Assembly (NCBI RefSeq): GCF_028421645.1
Contig: NZ_CP116887.1
Coordinates: 2,978,001 to 3,042,000 of the forward strand
Direction of reading: 5' to 3'
DNA from: Aneurinibacillus sp. Ricciae_BoGa-3
Lineage (GTDB): Bacteria > Bacillota > Bacilli > Aneurinibacillales > Aneurinibacillaceae
DNA length: 64,000 bases
Shown one piece after another: positions 18,342 to 27,300 of this stretch. The notes under the pieces are model-generated. The model did no database searches. It had not been told where the DNA came from and saw nothing but the letters and a program-made list of their open reading frames with translations. The first letter of the stretch is position 1; each line of letters starts with the position of its first letter. Position numbers and translations under genes: made by a program.

Positions 18342-18502
18342 TCTCTCCCCCCGTTCCTCTTTTAACGAACCTTTACCAGTAAATACCCAAAAGTTGAACT
18401 ATTATGCAACAAAAAGTTGAATTTAGGTCATCCCTTTTAGCAAACAAAAGCATTGTTCTGAACAAGGCAAAAATATTTTCTCTTATCTATGGGAGGTCTC
18501 AC

Positions 18503-19969
18503 ATGAGAGTTGCTCTATACATACGCGTTTCGACCGATGAACAGGCCAAGGAAGGCTTTTCCATCCCTGCTCAAAAAGAACGGCTTACCCAGTATGCACA
18601 ATCCCAAGATTGGGACTTACACGACTTTTATATTGAGGAAGGCTTCTCAGCCAAAGACACAAACAGACCTGAACTCCAACGAATGATGGACCATATACGG
18701 AAGAAAGAAATTGATATTGTTCTTGTTTATCGCCTGGACCGGCTGACCCGATCGGTCCTTGATTTATACCGGTTGTTGCAGGAATTTGAAAAGTATGAGG
18801 TGAAGTTCAAAAGCGCAACCGAAGTATACGACACCACAAGCGCTATAGGGCGCCTGTTTTTGACACTTGTAGCCGCCCTGGCGCAATGGGAAAGAGAAAA
18901 CCTTGCCGAGCGTGTACGATTTGGTATGGAGCAAATGGTGCTTCAGGAAAAACGACCGGGTGGGCCTCCCCCCTACGGATATAATCTTGTTGATCGAAAA
19001 CTGGTCATTAACGAGGATGAAGCCGCCGTTGTACGGTACATTTTTAACCGATATCTTAGTGGTGTGGGCATGAACAACATTGCAATCGAATGCAATCAGC
19101 TCGGTTACCGAACAAAATCAGGAAAAGATTTTAGCCGAATCGCAATTTATAATATCTTACAGAACCATGCGTATTTTGGAACGCTCCGGTGGAATTATCG
19201 CGAAGGAAAGCATACGGTAAACAACCCTGATGATTGGATTCTCTTCGAAGGTACCCACCCGGCCATAATCGATAAAGAAATGTTTAAGGCCGCTAAAAGG
19301 ATTCATGAAAATAACAAACCTAAACACCCTCGCCAAATCGGTTCTAATTATATATTTTCTAGCGTAGCCTACTGTGCCAGGTGCAACGCTAAAATGGTTG
19401 GCCACACTATGACAAAAAAGAACTCGGATTATATTATCCGTCGTTACATCTGTCAAAATGCCCGGATTAAAAAATGTGACTCCCCGGCTCTGACGGATTA
19501 TTTTGTGGAGGAGTCTTTCGTGGACAAATTAGATTCCATCATTGAATCCTATTCGAGCATTGCAGAAACAACGGAGTTGAAGAAACATAAGAAGTCTCCA
19601 ACGAATAAAAAGCACCTGGAATCCGAGCTGAAAAAGATAGGTGATCAGCGCAAAAGGTTTCAGATTTTGTTTTCCGAGGGATTAATAGACATTGAGGATT
19701 TACGTGAACGTGTGAACGAGCTTAGGGAGAAGGAAGAACGCATTAAAACTGAGCTCACATTGTATGAAGCCTATCAGGCTACTCTTTCGGAAAATGAAGT
19801 CATTGAGATAATCACAAATACCAAAAAAGTGTGGGAGAAGGCCAGTACCAAAGAGAAAAAACAAATGGTCTACATTCTCGTCAAGAAGATCGTTCTGGAC
19901 CTTCCAGATGAACAAAGGAAAAAGCGTAAAAATAAAAAAGTGATCATTAAAGAGATTGAGTTTAATTAA
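18503..19969 (+). CDS. Large serine recombinase (SpoIVCA/SprA type) of the yaaH element
   Basis: 488 residues, the size of SpoIVCA, the recombinase that excises skin from sigK. The start at 18503 follows GGGAGG by 6 bases; a longer frame to 18404 lacks such a site. The resolvase catalytic domain begins MRVALYIRVSTDEQAKEGFS with nucleophile Ser10, and has IDIVLVYRLDRLTRS and ALAQWERENLAERVR. The recombinase domain (about 160-270) contains PPPYGYNL and FEGTHPAIID. A zinc ribbon has CARCNAKMVG and a second Cys pair (YICQNARIKKCDSPAL). A long coiled coil lies in the C-terminal third (ELKKIGDQRKRFQ, LRERVNELREKEERI). The gene ends 10 bases before the attP arm and 35 bases before the crossover, typical for such elements. 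Confidence 0.93.
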   Translation: MRVALYIRVSTDEQAKEGFSIPAQKERLTQYAQSQDWDLHDFYIEEGFSAKDTNRPELQRMMDHIRKKEIDIVLVYRLDRLTRSVLDLYRLLQEFEKYEVKFKSATEVYDTTSAIGRLFLTLVAALAQWERENLAERVRFGMEQMVLQEKRPGGPPPYGYNLVDRKLVINEDEAAVVRYIFNRYLSGVGMNNIAIECNQLGYRTKSGKDFSRIAIYNILQNHAYFGTLRWNYREGKHTVNNPDDWILFEGTHPAIIDKEMFKAAKRIHENNKPKHPRQIGSNYIFSSVAYCARCNAKMVGHTMTKKNSDYIIRRYICQNARIKKCDSPALTDYFVEESFVDKLDSIIESYSSIAETTELKKHKKSPTNKKHLESELKKIGDQRKRFQILFSEGLIDIEDLRERVNELREKEERIKTELTLYEAYQATLSENEVIEIITNTKKVWEKASTKEKKQMVYILVKKIVLDLPDEQRKKRKNKKVIIKEIEFN

Positions 19970-19974
19970 ACATT

Positions 19975-20030
19975 GCTTAGTATGCCTATGGTCAAGGGAG
20001 GAGGTCCTCCACTGCCTGTTTCCCCGATTA
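19975..20030. other. attR of the yaaH intervening element
   Basis: Right junction with crossover GG at 20003-20004. The element-side arm AGTATGCCTATGG (19979-19991) begins 11 bases from the GG, exactly mirroring the arm at 12665-12677 on the left side. The host side from 20005 resumes yaaH in frame. The deduced attB also shows weak symmetry around the same GG. Confidence 0.85.
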
Positions 20031-20428
20031 AAAACGTGGAGGATGTTATCCGCTTTGCCGCTTCCCAAATACCGCCGCAGAAAGTCATGATGGGCATGAA
20101 TTTATACGGGTATGACTGGACGCTGCCTTATGTTGCAGGCGGCAAATTTGCCCGCAGCATCAGCCCGCAGCGTGCTATCCAGATTGCCTTGGAGAATAAT
20201 GCGGAGATTGAGTATGACAATGAGCAGCAGGCTCCGCACTTCTCTTATTACGACAAGCTGGGAAGACAGCATATCGTATGGTTTGAGGACGCGCGCAGCG
20301 TCAGCGCCCGCTACCAGCTTATCCAGAAGTATGGGCTGCGGGGTCCCAGCTACTGGGTGCTTGGCAACGAATTTCCTCAGAATTGGCTTGTGCTCTCAGA
20401 CATGTTTAGAATTCGAAAGCTTGTTTAG
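20005..20428 (+). CDS. yaaH: Spore peptidoglycan hydrolase YaaH/SleL-type, 3' part of an interrupted gene
   Basis: C-terminal 140 or so residues of the family-18 hydrolase begun at 11788. After excision of the element the seam reads WGWSGGPPLPVSP. Recognised family blocks: KVMMGMNLYGYDWTLPY, HFSYYDKLGRQHIVWFEDAR and the end GPSYWVLGNEFPQNWLVLSD, which match YaaH-type proteins up to their natural C-terminus. The combined protein would have 429 residues against 427 in Bacillus subtilis YaaH. In the unexcised chromosome this piece has no ribosome binding site or start of its own; the in-frame ATG at 19982 is inside the element. Confidence 0.9.
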
Positions 20429-20429
20429 G

Positions 20430-20770
20430 GATGAGAAAAACATCGCGGGCCATGCTGCTCTCTCCTTTCCCCTCATAGAAGTATTACGGCCGCTTTGTGG
20501 AACGACGGACGGACCGGCAAATCATCTGGGTATCTCATTGATGGAGACAGTTGCCGGTCTTTTTCGCCCTCTGTTCCACACGCTCCACAAGGGGAAAGAA
20601 AGGTGCGCACATGCGCCTCACGATGTTTTTCTTCGCTGTTTTGGGACCGGAGTTCCCTTTCAAAAATCTCAAGGGAAACTGTCAAGCCTATAAACTTCCC
20701 TAAAAGAGAAAGGGACCTATTGGTCCCCATCCAAAACAACTTTAACGAATTAAAGCAATATATGGTTTCT
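20430..20770 (+). repeat. Long-hairpin intergenic repeat, copy 1
   Basis: The 5' end GATGAGAAAAACATCG pairs with CGATGTTTTTCTTC near 20621-20634; inner segments also pair (CTCCTTTCCCC with GGGGAAAGAAAG; GTGGAAC with GTTCCAC; ACCGGCAA with TTGCCGGT), so about 205 bases can fold into one long hairpin. A GGGACC/GGTCCC mini-hairpin and an AT-rich tail follow. Related copies lie at 34920, 36858 and 43527. It is directly downstream of yaaH. No convincing coding sequence. Confidence 0.75.
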
Positions 20771-20787
20771 TATACGATAAACAAACG

Positions 20788-20832
20788 CCCGCAGACCGAT
20801 TCCCCTAGGGAAATCAAGGTGTGCGGGTTTTT
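20788..20832 (+). terminator. Rho-independent terminator
   Basis: Stem CCCGCAGACCGATT paired with AATCAAGGTGTGCGGG with small mismatches, then TTTTT. It ends transcription from the yaaH side; the other strand also has an A/T-rich flank toward the yitT gene. Confidence 0.7.
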
Positions 20833-20853
20833 ATGTTTTGTTGTTCGCTTATA

Positions 20854-21723
20854 CTATTGGCTTTCAAGGTGCTTTCGAACAGCCGAAGGAATGCTGAACC
20901 CTTCACCTAATACTTCTTTGGCGTCAAAAATGACAATAAAGGCCCGTTCGTCCACTTCTTTGATAATGCGTCTGAGCTTATCCAGTTCATGCACGGCGAC
21001 CACAACAAACAGCATATTGCCTTCCTGTTTCGAGTAACCGCCCATCGAATGGAGCATTGTAACACCGCGAATCAACCGTGTTTGAATACTTTGTGCGATA
21101 TCGTCTGATTTACTAGAAATAATCATCGCACCCCGCTGTTTCGTCTGGCCTGACAGCAGCATATCCACTACTCGCGCGCTGACAAATACAGCAACAATGG
21201 TAAGCATCGCTTTTTCCAGGCCGATAATGGCCGAGGAAAGCGAGATAATGATAAAATCGATCAAGAAAAGAAACTTCCCCAGTTCGATATTGCGGTATTT
21301 ATGCTGGAGCACCCGGGCAATAATATCCCCCCCGCCTGTAGTGCCGCCAACCCGGAATATGAGGCCAATGCCAGCTCCCGCGATTATCCCCCCATAGATA
21401 GGCGCAAGAATCACATTGTGCAACGGCGGAACGTGCCAGGACGACGTGGCATCGATGAGTATGGATGTCATAAGCATCCCGTACGCGCTTAGAATGAGGA
21501 ATCCTCTTCCGAGCACCAGATAACCAAGAATAAATATTGGGATGTTCATCACGATTATAAGCAGGCCCACCGGGGTATTGAACATGTAATGCAGCAGCAG
21601 TGAAATCCCGGTTACACCGCCTTGAGCCAGGCGGTTGTTAACAAAAAACGCATTGACTGCAATGGAGTACAAAAAGCAGCCGATCGTAATAAACAAATAA
21701 GGCCGAACGTTTTTCCAAGCCAT
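20854..21723 (-). CDS. YitT family membrane protein (DUF2179)
   Basis: 289-residue membrane protein. The N-terminal 190 residues hold about five to six transmembrane segments with the family pattern FFVNNRLAQGGVTGISLLLH and GLIFRVGGTTGGGDIIARVL. The soluble C-terminal DUF2179 domain begins near residue 205 (GAMIISSKSDDIAQSIQTRL, then GVTMLHSMGGYSKQEGNML). The family is widespread in Bacillales with several paralogues per genome and no firm function; a DUF2179 domain is thought to bind small molecules. It is a single gene between terminators. Confidence 0.9.
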   Translation of the reverse strand: MAWKNVRPYLFITIGCFLYSIAVNAFFVNNRLAQGGVTGISLLLHYMFNTPVGLLIIVMNIPIFILGYLVLGRGFLILSAYGMLMTSILIDATSSWHVPPLHNVILAPIYGGIIAGAGIGLIFRVGGTTGGGDIIARVLQHKYRNIELGKFLFLIDFIIISLSSAIIGLEKAMLTIVAVFVSARVVDMLLSGQTKQRGAMIISSKSDDIAQSIQTRLIRGVTMLHSMGGYSKQEGNMLFVVVAVHELDKLRRIIKEVDERAFIVIFDAKEVLGEGFSIPSAVRKHLESQ

Positions 21724-21787
21724 TCTTGACTAGGCTCCCTTCCACTTATAAGTACTTACACCATATTATTGCATTCTATAAAAAAAA

Positions 21788-21815
21788 GAAAGGTTCACCG
21801 TTTCATGAACCTTTC
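21788..21815. terminator. Rho-independent terminator (bidirectional)
   Basis: Perfect 10-base stem GAAAGGTTCA / TGAACCTTTC around an 8-base loop, with an A-run on one side that gives a T-run for minus-strand transcripts ending at 21825. Confidence 0.8.
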
Positions 21816-21824
21816 CTCATGCGA

Positions 21825-23473
21825 TTAATGGTATTTATTGTAGTACTCTGTAATGCCCGCTGCTAATGCATCGGCGACACGCTGCTGGAATTGAGGGGTT
21901 AACATGGTTTGGTTTTCAGCTGAATTCGTAAGGAACCCTAATTCCACGAGCGTCGACGGCATACTGGTATTTTTAATGACATAGTAGTTGGCCGTTTTCA
22001 CACCGCGGTCGAAAAATCCCGTTGCCGAAATCAGGTGTTTATGGATGATCGCAGCGAACGTACTGCTCTGGCTCGTGCGATAATACGTCTCCGTTCCGTG
22101 CGCACTTGGCACAGCGGAATTCGCGTGAATGGACAGGAACACATCAGCCTTCGCTCCATTGGCGATATCGACGCGGTCCTGAAGACTCGGCAGTGTATCT
22201 CCCGTTCTCGTCATGATCACATTGAAATTGGGATTATTGCGGAGGTCAGCTGCCACTTTAGACGCAACGGAAAGCGTTAGTGTCTTTTCGTAATTGCCCG
22301 CTGCACCAACGGCCCCTGAATCTGATCCCCCATGGCCCGCATCGATAACAATCTTATACTTTCCCTGTCCTGACGGAGCAGGCTTCGGCGCAGGAGCAGG
22401 TGCTGGCGTTGGAACTGGTGCCGGCGTTGCGGTTGTTAAATCAACTTTAACTTCACCATCCAGTGTCGTTACATGATAAGCTGCAGGTGAAAACAAGTCC
22501 AGTACAACTCGCGCTTTGTACGTCGCGATTCAGATGTCTGGCTGTAACGAATCGCCTCGATTAAGGAAGAAGTTACATTGTTGTTTTGGATGTTTAGTTT
22601 TGTGTTGTTGAAATCCAGCACAATTCGATAAGGATTCGCCATCGTAGAGCTGGCAGGCTCCATCATTTTCCCATCGGTCTTAATGCTGATGCCTGTGTCT
22701 GTCTTAACAATATCTGTGATGTTATGCAGGTTGTCCAATGTACATACCGTATTGGTGTGGTCCCATGTGGCCTTGGCGTTAATGAGCTGGGAAAGGTATT
22801 CTGGTGAAACGACAAACTGTCCGTCCACAGTGCGAAAACCTGTTGATTCATACGAACCCTGACACGGACTTAGCGTGTATTTTTCTGTACCTTGCTGGAG
22901 AATAACTTTCCCATTCCACGTCTTCACATCATAACCAAGTACCTTTGCAAGTGGATTTAGACTGGCGAAGTTGCCTGCCGGCAGGTGATAAACATTCACC
23001 CCGCTCGGCTTGGATCCATTGACCTGCATTTGAACAGGCTTGTTGACCACAACGGTATGGGTACTGTTCTCATAGCCAACCGTTGCCCCTAAAAAATCAC
23101 CCATTTGTCTAAAAGGAAGAAACATCCGGTTATTAATAATAGTTGGAGCTACATCCATCCAGAGGGCTTGTCCGTTGACATTAGCTGTATGCTGAGCATT
23201 CTGCAGCTTAATCTCTTTTCCGTTGCTGCCTGTTACGGTAACAATGCCTGTATTTTGATCCCAGGCGACTGTGACGCCATATGCATTTCCTAGTGCGGAA
23301 AGCGGAACCATGGTGCGGCTGTTGATGATTTGCGGCGGAACATCTGAAACCAGATCGGATCCATTCACTACTACCTTCAAAGTAGTGGATGCAGCCTGGG
23401 CGGTTTGGACACCGCCGCCTATCCATGCCAGCACAAATAATAGCGGCCACAGCAGTAAAACTATTCTTTTCAT
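21825..23473 (-). pseudogene. N-acetylmuramoyl-L-alanine amidase with copper-amine-oxidase-like and AMIN domains, frameshifted
   Basis: Secreted cell-wall amidase, about 550 residues if the frame were whole. Start ATG at 23473 with signal peptide (VLAWIGGGVQTAQA). Two copper-amine-oxidase N-like repeats follow (SRTMVPLSALGNAYGV; NRMFLPFRQMGDFLGATV), then an AMIN region. The frame breaks near 22524-22530 (TCGCGACG): the first frame ends at 22469 as a nonsense tail, and the second frame resumes as TYKARVVLDLFSPAAYH. A proline-rich linker leads to an intact Amidase_3 domain with DAGHGGSDSG, NYEKTLTL, LSIHANS (zinc ligands) and LVELGFLTN (catalytic Glu). Loss of one base explains it; a sequencing error is the main alternative. 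The frameshift separates cell-wall targeting from catalysis. Confidence 0.82.
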
Positions 23474-23682
23474 TATCTCGCCCCCTTTTGCTTTTCTAAG
23501 TTGCCAGAAACCACTGCTCCCTTCTGAAACCAACTTCCGTATGTACACGGACGACAAGCACACTATTAATTAGACGCTATGAGTGCTGGAATTGTTACCC
23601 GACATATGTACTATTTTTCTGGAATGGATAAAAAAACTCATTGACGGCAAGATAATGACGCATTCATGTAGATCTAAAACAA

Positions 23683-23712
23683 TAAACAAAAAAATTGCCG
23701 GATTTACCGGCA
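23683..23712 (-). terminator. Rho-independent terminator of pepF
   Basis: Minus strand reads TGCCGG TAAAT CCGGCA followed by a run of T; it lies about 30 bases past the pepF stop. Confidence 0.75.
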
Positions 23713-23740
23713 GTTTGTCATCGTATTAAATTGATGCTGT

Positions 23741-25582
23741 TTACAGTTGTTCCGCCAGTTTCTCCATTTCATCGAGTACGCCAGCGAACACCTGGAGCGC
23801 CTGCACAACGGGTTCAGGCTTCGCCATATCGACTCCAGCTTTGCGCAATAGCTCGATCGGATAATCGGATCCGCCGCTTTTCAGGAATGACAAGTACCGC
23901 TCAACAGCAGGCTGGCCTTCCTTTAGTATTTGCTGGGAAAGGGCAGTTGCAGCTGAGAACCCTGTTGCATACTGGTAGACATAGAATTCATTATAGAAAT
24001 GGGGTATGCGGGACCATTCCATGTCAATATCCGGATCAATGACCATATCTGGCCCATAGTAATCCACATTTAATCCGCGGTAGATGCTGCAGAGAGTTTC
24101 CGGTGTTAAAGCTTCCCCGGCTTCCACTTTTTCATGAATGATCTTCTCGAATTCAGCAAACATCGTCTGCCTGTAGATGGTTCCCCTGAACTGCTCAAGA
24201 TAGTAGTTCAGCAGATACATTTTTTTACGGGGATCCTCTGTCACTTTAAGCATGTAATCCATAAGCAGCGATTCGTTGCAGGTAGACGCTACTTCCGCCA
24301 CAAAAATTTTATACTGGGCGTACAAGTAAGGCTGGTTTTTATCGCTGTAATAGCTGTGCATCGCATGGCCCATCTCATGCGCCAGGGTAAACAGGTTGTT
24401 TACGTTGTTATGATAGTTCAACAGAACGTACGGGTGTGTTCCATAAGCGCCCCAGGAGTACGCCCCGCTTGTTTTGCCCTCATTTTCATGCACATCGATC
24501 CAGCCGGAGGCAAAAGCTTCCTTTAAAACATCAATATATTCTTCGCCGAGGGGAGCGAGGCCTTTCTGTACAAGCTCCATCGCTTTGCTGTATTCAACGG
24601 TAAAATCAACTTCTTTCACCATTGGCACATACAGATCATACATATGGAGTTCATCCACACCGAGAAGTTTCTTGCGCAGCGCGACATATCGGTGCATAGC
24701 CGGTAGATTATCCCTGACGGCTTTAATTAAGTTGGTATACACGTCTACAGGTATATTGTCGTTGTCCAGAGCCGCAGCCAGAGCTGAAGGATACTTGCGG
24801 ACACGCGCATAGAAAACATCCTTTTTAACGCTGGCATTAAGGGTGGCAGCAAGCGTATTTTTCTGCTTTTTATACGTGTCGTACAGCCCTTCGAATGCAG
24901 CTTTGCGAACATCCCGGTCCTGATTTTCCATCAACTGAAGATAACGGCCGTGTGAAATCTGGACTTCCTCGCCCTTCTCATCCTTAATAACTGGAAATGA
25001 GATATCCGCATTATTAATCATGCCAAATATATTTTGCGGCGCCTGGGCAAGCTCGCCTGCCTGCGCGATAATCCGCTCCTCTTCAGCGCTTAAGACGTGC
25101 TCCTTCTGGCGCTTAATTTCTTCCAGGAAAAATGTGTAATCTTTAAGTTCCTCGCTTTTAATGAAAATGTTAAGCTTGTCCGCCGGCATGCCAAGAATCT
25201 CAGGCACGAGAAACGATATGGCACTTGATAAGGCTACGCTGAGCGAAGCTGCACGGTCGGTTAACGCCTGATAGGTCGTGTTGGCGTTATCTTCATCCCT
25301 GCGCATTCTGGCATACACATACACGCGTTCCATCGCAAGCCCAAGCTTTTCATATATTTTTAGAGCGGACGCGAGTTCTTCCGGGGACTGCGCCAACCGG
25401 CCCTGAAACTCCTTCATCTCATCAACTAGCTTATTTACCTGCTGGAATTGTTCCTCCCAGGCCTGATCGGTTGAAAACAATTCCTCAAGCTTCCACTTCA
25501 TTTCTGCAGGAATTTCACTTCTTTTCGGGAGTGTTTTCTGCTTTGTATGTTCCATGTTTTTATGTGCGGTTTGATGTTGCAC
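23741..25582 (-). CDS. pepF: Oligoendopeptidase F
   Basis: Cytoplasmic zinc metallopeptidase of family M3B that degrades short peptides, 613 residues as usual for PepF. The HExxH zinc motif is in FTLAHEMGHAMHSYY (about residue 405), and the third ligand Glu lies in VAEVASTCNESLL. The N-terminal lobe has the family start LPKRSEIPAEMKWKLEELF. The frame opens with GTG at 25582, placed 5 bases after GGAGGAA; the internal ATG (at MEHTKQK) lacks such a site. It is a single gene, with a terminator just downstream. Confidence 0.93.
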   Translation of the reverse strand: MQHQTAHKNMEHTKQKTLPKRSEIPAEMKWKLEELFSTDQAWEEQFQQVNKLVDEMKEFQGRLAQSPEELASALKIYEKLGLAMERVYVYARMRRDEDNANTTYQALTDRAASLSVALSSAISFLVPEILGMPADKLNIFIKSEELKDYTFFLEEIKRQKEHVLSAEEERIIAQAGELAQAPQNIFGMINNADISFPVIKDEKGEEVQISHGRYLQLMENQDRDVRKAAFEGLYDTYKKQKNTLAATLNASVKKDVFYARVRKYPSALAAALDNDNIPVDVYTNLIKAVRDNLPAMHRYVALRKKLLGVDELHMYDLYVPMVKEVDFTVEYSKAMELVQKGLAPLGEEYIDVLKEAFASGWIDVHENEGKTSGAYSWGAYGTHPYVLLNYHNNVNNLFTLAHEMGHAMHSYYSDKNQPYLYAQYKIFVAEVASTCNESLLMDYMLKVTEDPRKKMYLLNYYLEQFRGTIYRQTMFAEFEKIIHEKVEAGEALTPETLCSIYRGLNVDYYGPDMVIDPDIDMEWSRIPHFYNEFYVYQYATGFSAATALSQQILKEGQPAVERYLSFLKSGGSDYPIELLRKAGVDMAKPEPVVQALQVFAGVLDEMEKLAEQL

Positions 25583-25708
25583 CGCTTCCTCCTTCCAGCC
25601 ATAGGGTTCTATTCCATACCCTTACTATGTGACAGCGTAACTGTTTTCATTAGAAAAATTCGCCTTGGTGAGGTTTTATTCCTCTTTTAAGCTGCAGTTG
25701 CTGCAACG

Positions 25709-26401
25709 CTACTGTGCAAAAGTATGATCGCCTATCACCGTTATAACGGGGCGAGTGCGTATCCAGGCATCATCCGTCAATTTGGGATCATAAAAATACA
25801 AAGCCCCATTGGTGGGATCCTGTCCAAAAAATGCTTCCCGCGCTGCGCTTCTGGAGGACGCCGATACGCTGACATTGTATATTCGGCCGTTTGCAACGGG
25901 TTCAAACTGATAAAAACCACCGCGATGCTGAAAAATAACCGCTTTTATGTTCTTGGGAAATTCATGATGCTTGACCCGGTTCATCACAACACTGCCAACA
26001 GCGATACGCCCCTTGTATGATTGATCGCCCGCTTCGGCTTCAATAATTCGTGCCAGCAGATTAATTTGCTCGTTCTGCCAGGCCGCCTTTCGTTTTTGTT
26101 TTTGCTGCTCAGCCAGATATGCCATCTGCTTTTCCTGTTTTTGCTGCTCAGCTAACAAGGCTAAATGTTTGATAATCATTCTTTTCTCGCTGTCTCTGTC
26201 GTCCATTGCTTCTAATTTGTCCTTACGTACGACAGGTTGTCCATTTATTTGGAACAGCATTTTTCCAGCGCCTTTTTCCACCTTAATAGGTGCTTTCATC
26301 ACAGGGCTTGTAGAATGACCAGCCGAAAGGCCGAAGCGGATTGCCGAAGCACATAGGACGGCTGTCAACAGGTACCAGACTACTTTGTTTACCAGCGGCA
26401 T
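25709..26401 (-). CDS. Spore cortex-lytic enzyme-like cell wall hydrolase (SleB/CwlJ domain)
   Basis: 230-residue exported protein. An N-terminal hydrophobic segment (about 5-26) acts as signal or anchor. A coiled region with a repeated LAEQQKQ motif occupies about residues 85-110. The C-terminal Hydrolase_2 domain (about 112-230) has LLARIIEAEAGDQSYKGRIA with the catalytic Glu, VGSVVMNRVKHHEFP and the closing GALYFYDPK. The domain is that of SleB/CwlJ lytic transglycosylases of spore germination. The peptidoglycan-binding domain of true SleB is absent, so it may be a vegetative or YkvT-like relative. It lies downstream of nth on the same strand, separated by a terminator. Confidence 0.85.
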   Translation of the reverse strand: MPLVNKVVWYLLTAVLCASAIRFGLSAGHSTSPVMKAPIKVEKGAGKMLFQINGQPVVRKDKLEAMDDRDSEKRMIIKHLALLAEQQKQEKQMAYLAEQQKQKRKAAWQNEQINLLARIIEAEAGDQSYKGRIAVGSVVMNRVKHHEFPKNIKAVIFQHRGGFYQFEPVANGRIYNVSVSASSRSAAREAFFGQDPTNGALYFYDPKLTDDAWIRTRPVITVIGDHTFAQ

Positions 26402-26479
26402 GATATCGTTCCCCTCTGTGTAATTTCGCTCCCTGGCGATATTACACTCTATTCGCTTGTCCTCCGCTTTATGAATACA

Positions 26480-26515
26480 AAAAGCCCTGCCTCCTATCTC
26501 AGGTTGGCAGGGCTA
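26480..26515 (-). terminator. Rho-independent terminator of nth
   Basis: Minus strand AGCCCTGCC pairs with GGCAGGGCT and ends in TTTTT, just past the nth stop. Confidence 0.8.
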
Positions 26516-26535
26516 ATCTATTTGGCTGTTGTGCG

Positions 26536-27180
26536 TTATTGTTTCATCCGCTTTTTTCCTTCGCGGCACATATCCAGCAGCGGGCATACAGGACACTGGG
26601 GGTTTTGTGCTTTGCAGTGGTAGCGACCAAAGAAAATCATGCGGTGGTGAGTAATAGACCATTCATCACGCGGCACTTTCTTCATCAGCGTTTCCTCTAC
26701 CTGGATGGGTGTATCCTTCCAGCGGGCAATGGCGAGCCTTTTGGAAACACGCTCCACATGCGTATCGACCGCGATGGCCGGCACGCCAAAAGCGGTGGAC
26801 ACCACAACGTTTGCGGTTTTTCGGCCCACTCCGGGCAGCTTAACCAGTTCGCTGTGCTCCTCAGGGATGTTTCCGTGATATTCATCGATTAACAATCTGC
26901 AGAGCTTTTGAATGTTTTTCGCTTTATTCCGGAACAGGCCGATGCTGCGGATATCCTGCTCCAGCTCCTCCAGCGGAACGGAGAGATAGTCCTCAGGCGT
27001 TTTATATTTAGCAAAAAGAGCGGGTGTAACTTTGTTTACGAGGGCGTCCGTACACTGTGCGGACAACAGTACGGCGATCGTTAGTTCAAACGGATTGCTA
27101 TGGTTAAGCTCACAATGCGCATCCGGAAACATTTCGGCCATTGTATCCAGCACCCGGCGGATTTGATCTTTGGTCAGCAA
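26536..27180 (-). CDS. nth: Endonuclease III
   Basis: Base-excision DNA glycosylase/AP lyase for oxidised pyrimidines, 214 residues as in Bacillus. The helix-hairpin-helix LVKLPGVGRKTANVV contains the catalytic Lys (about 120); the catalytic Asp is in VDTHVERVSKRL (about 138). The four-cysteine iron-sulfur cluster loop is complete at the C-terminus: CKAQNPQCPVCPLLDMC. In Bacillus nth follows dnaD; here dnaD is not adjacent. Single gene. Confidence 0.95.
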   Translation of the reverse strand: MLTKDQIRRVLDTMAEMFPDAHCELNHSNPFELTIAVLLSAQCTDALVNKVTPALFAKYKTPEDYLSVPLEELEQDIRSIGLFRNKAKNIQKLCRLLIDEYHGNIPEEHSELVKLPGVGRKTANVVVSTAFGVPAIAVDTHVERVSKRLAIARWKDTPIQVEETLMKKVPRDEWSITHHRMIFFGRYHCKAQNPQCPVCPLLDMCREGKKRMKQ

Positions 27181-27300
27181 TGGAATTCACCTGTTATCTT
27201 CATTTTTTTGGTTATACTATCGACTGTAACAGTTGCGATTTTAGCCGTCAATGGCTACACTAATAGGAAACAAGGTAAATATAACACCTAGAGGAAAGGT

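Larger units (their letters stand above)
12654..20004. mobile_element. 7,351-bp intervening element interrupting yaaH, with its own large serine recombinase
   Basis: The element splits the yaaH-type gene. Joining base 12653 to 20005 restores an open frame of 1,290 bases (429 codons plus stop) that reads WGWSGGPPLPVSP across the seam, the form expected for the family. The recombinase gene ends 35 bases from the right boundary. The circular form would carry an attP with inverted 13-base arms around a central GG. Cargo: a 54-codon gene over attL, a 76-residue protein, a secreted transglutaminase-like protein, relics, an XRE regulator, an ISL3-type transposase, a YgiT zinc finger and an unknown gene. 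No phage structural genes are present. By analogy with skin (sigK), the vfbin element (spoVFB) and SP-beta (spsM), excision in the sporulating mother cell is likely. That timing is inference. Confidence 0.88.

Noticed and set aside
18361-18502. SigE or SigK promoter for the recombinase
   Set aside because: I looked for the KMATATT/CATACA or AC/CATA patterns at the proper spacing and found only weak partial matches, so none is called.
20495-21037. Long plus-strand frame over the hairpin repeat and yitT
   Set aside because: It runs antisense to yitT and through repeat copy 1; the translated sequence has no family features.
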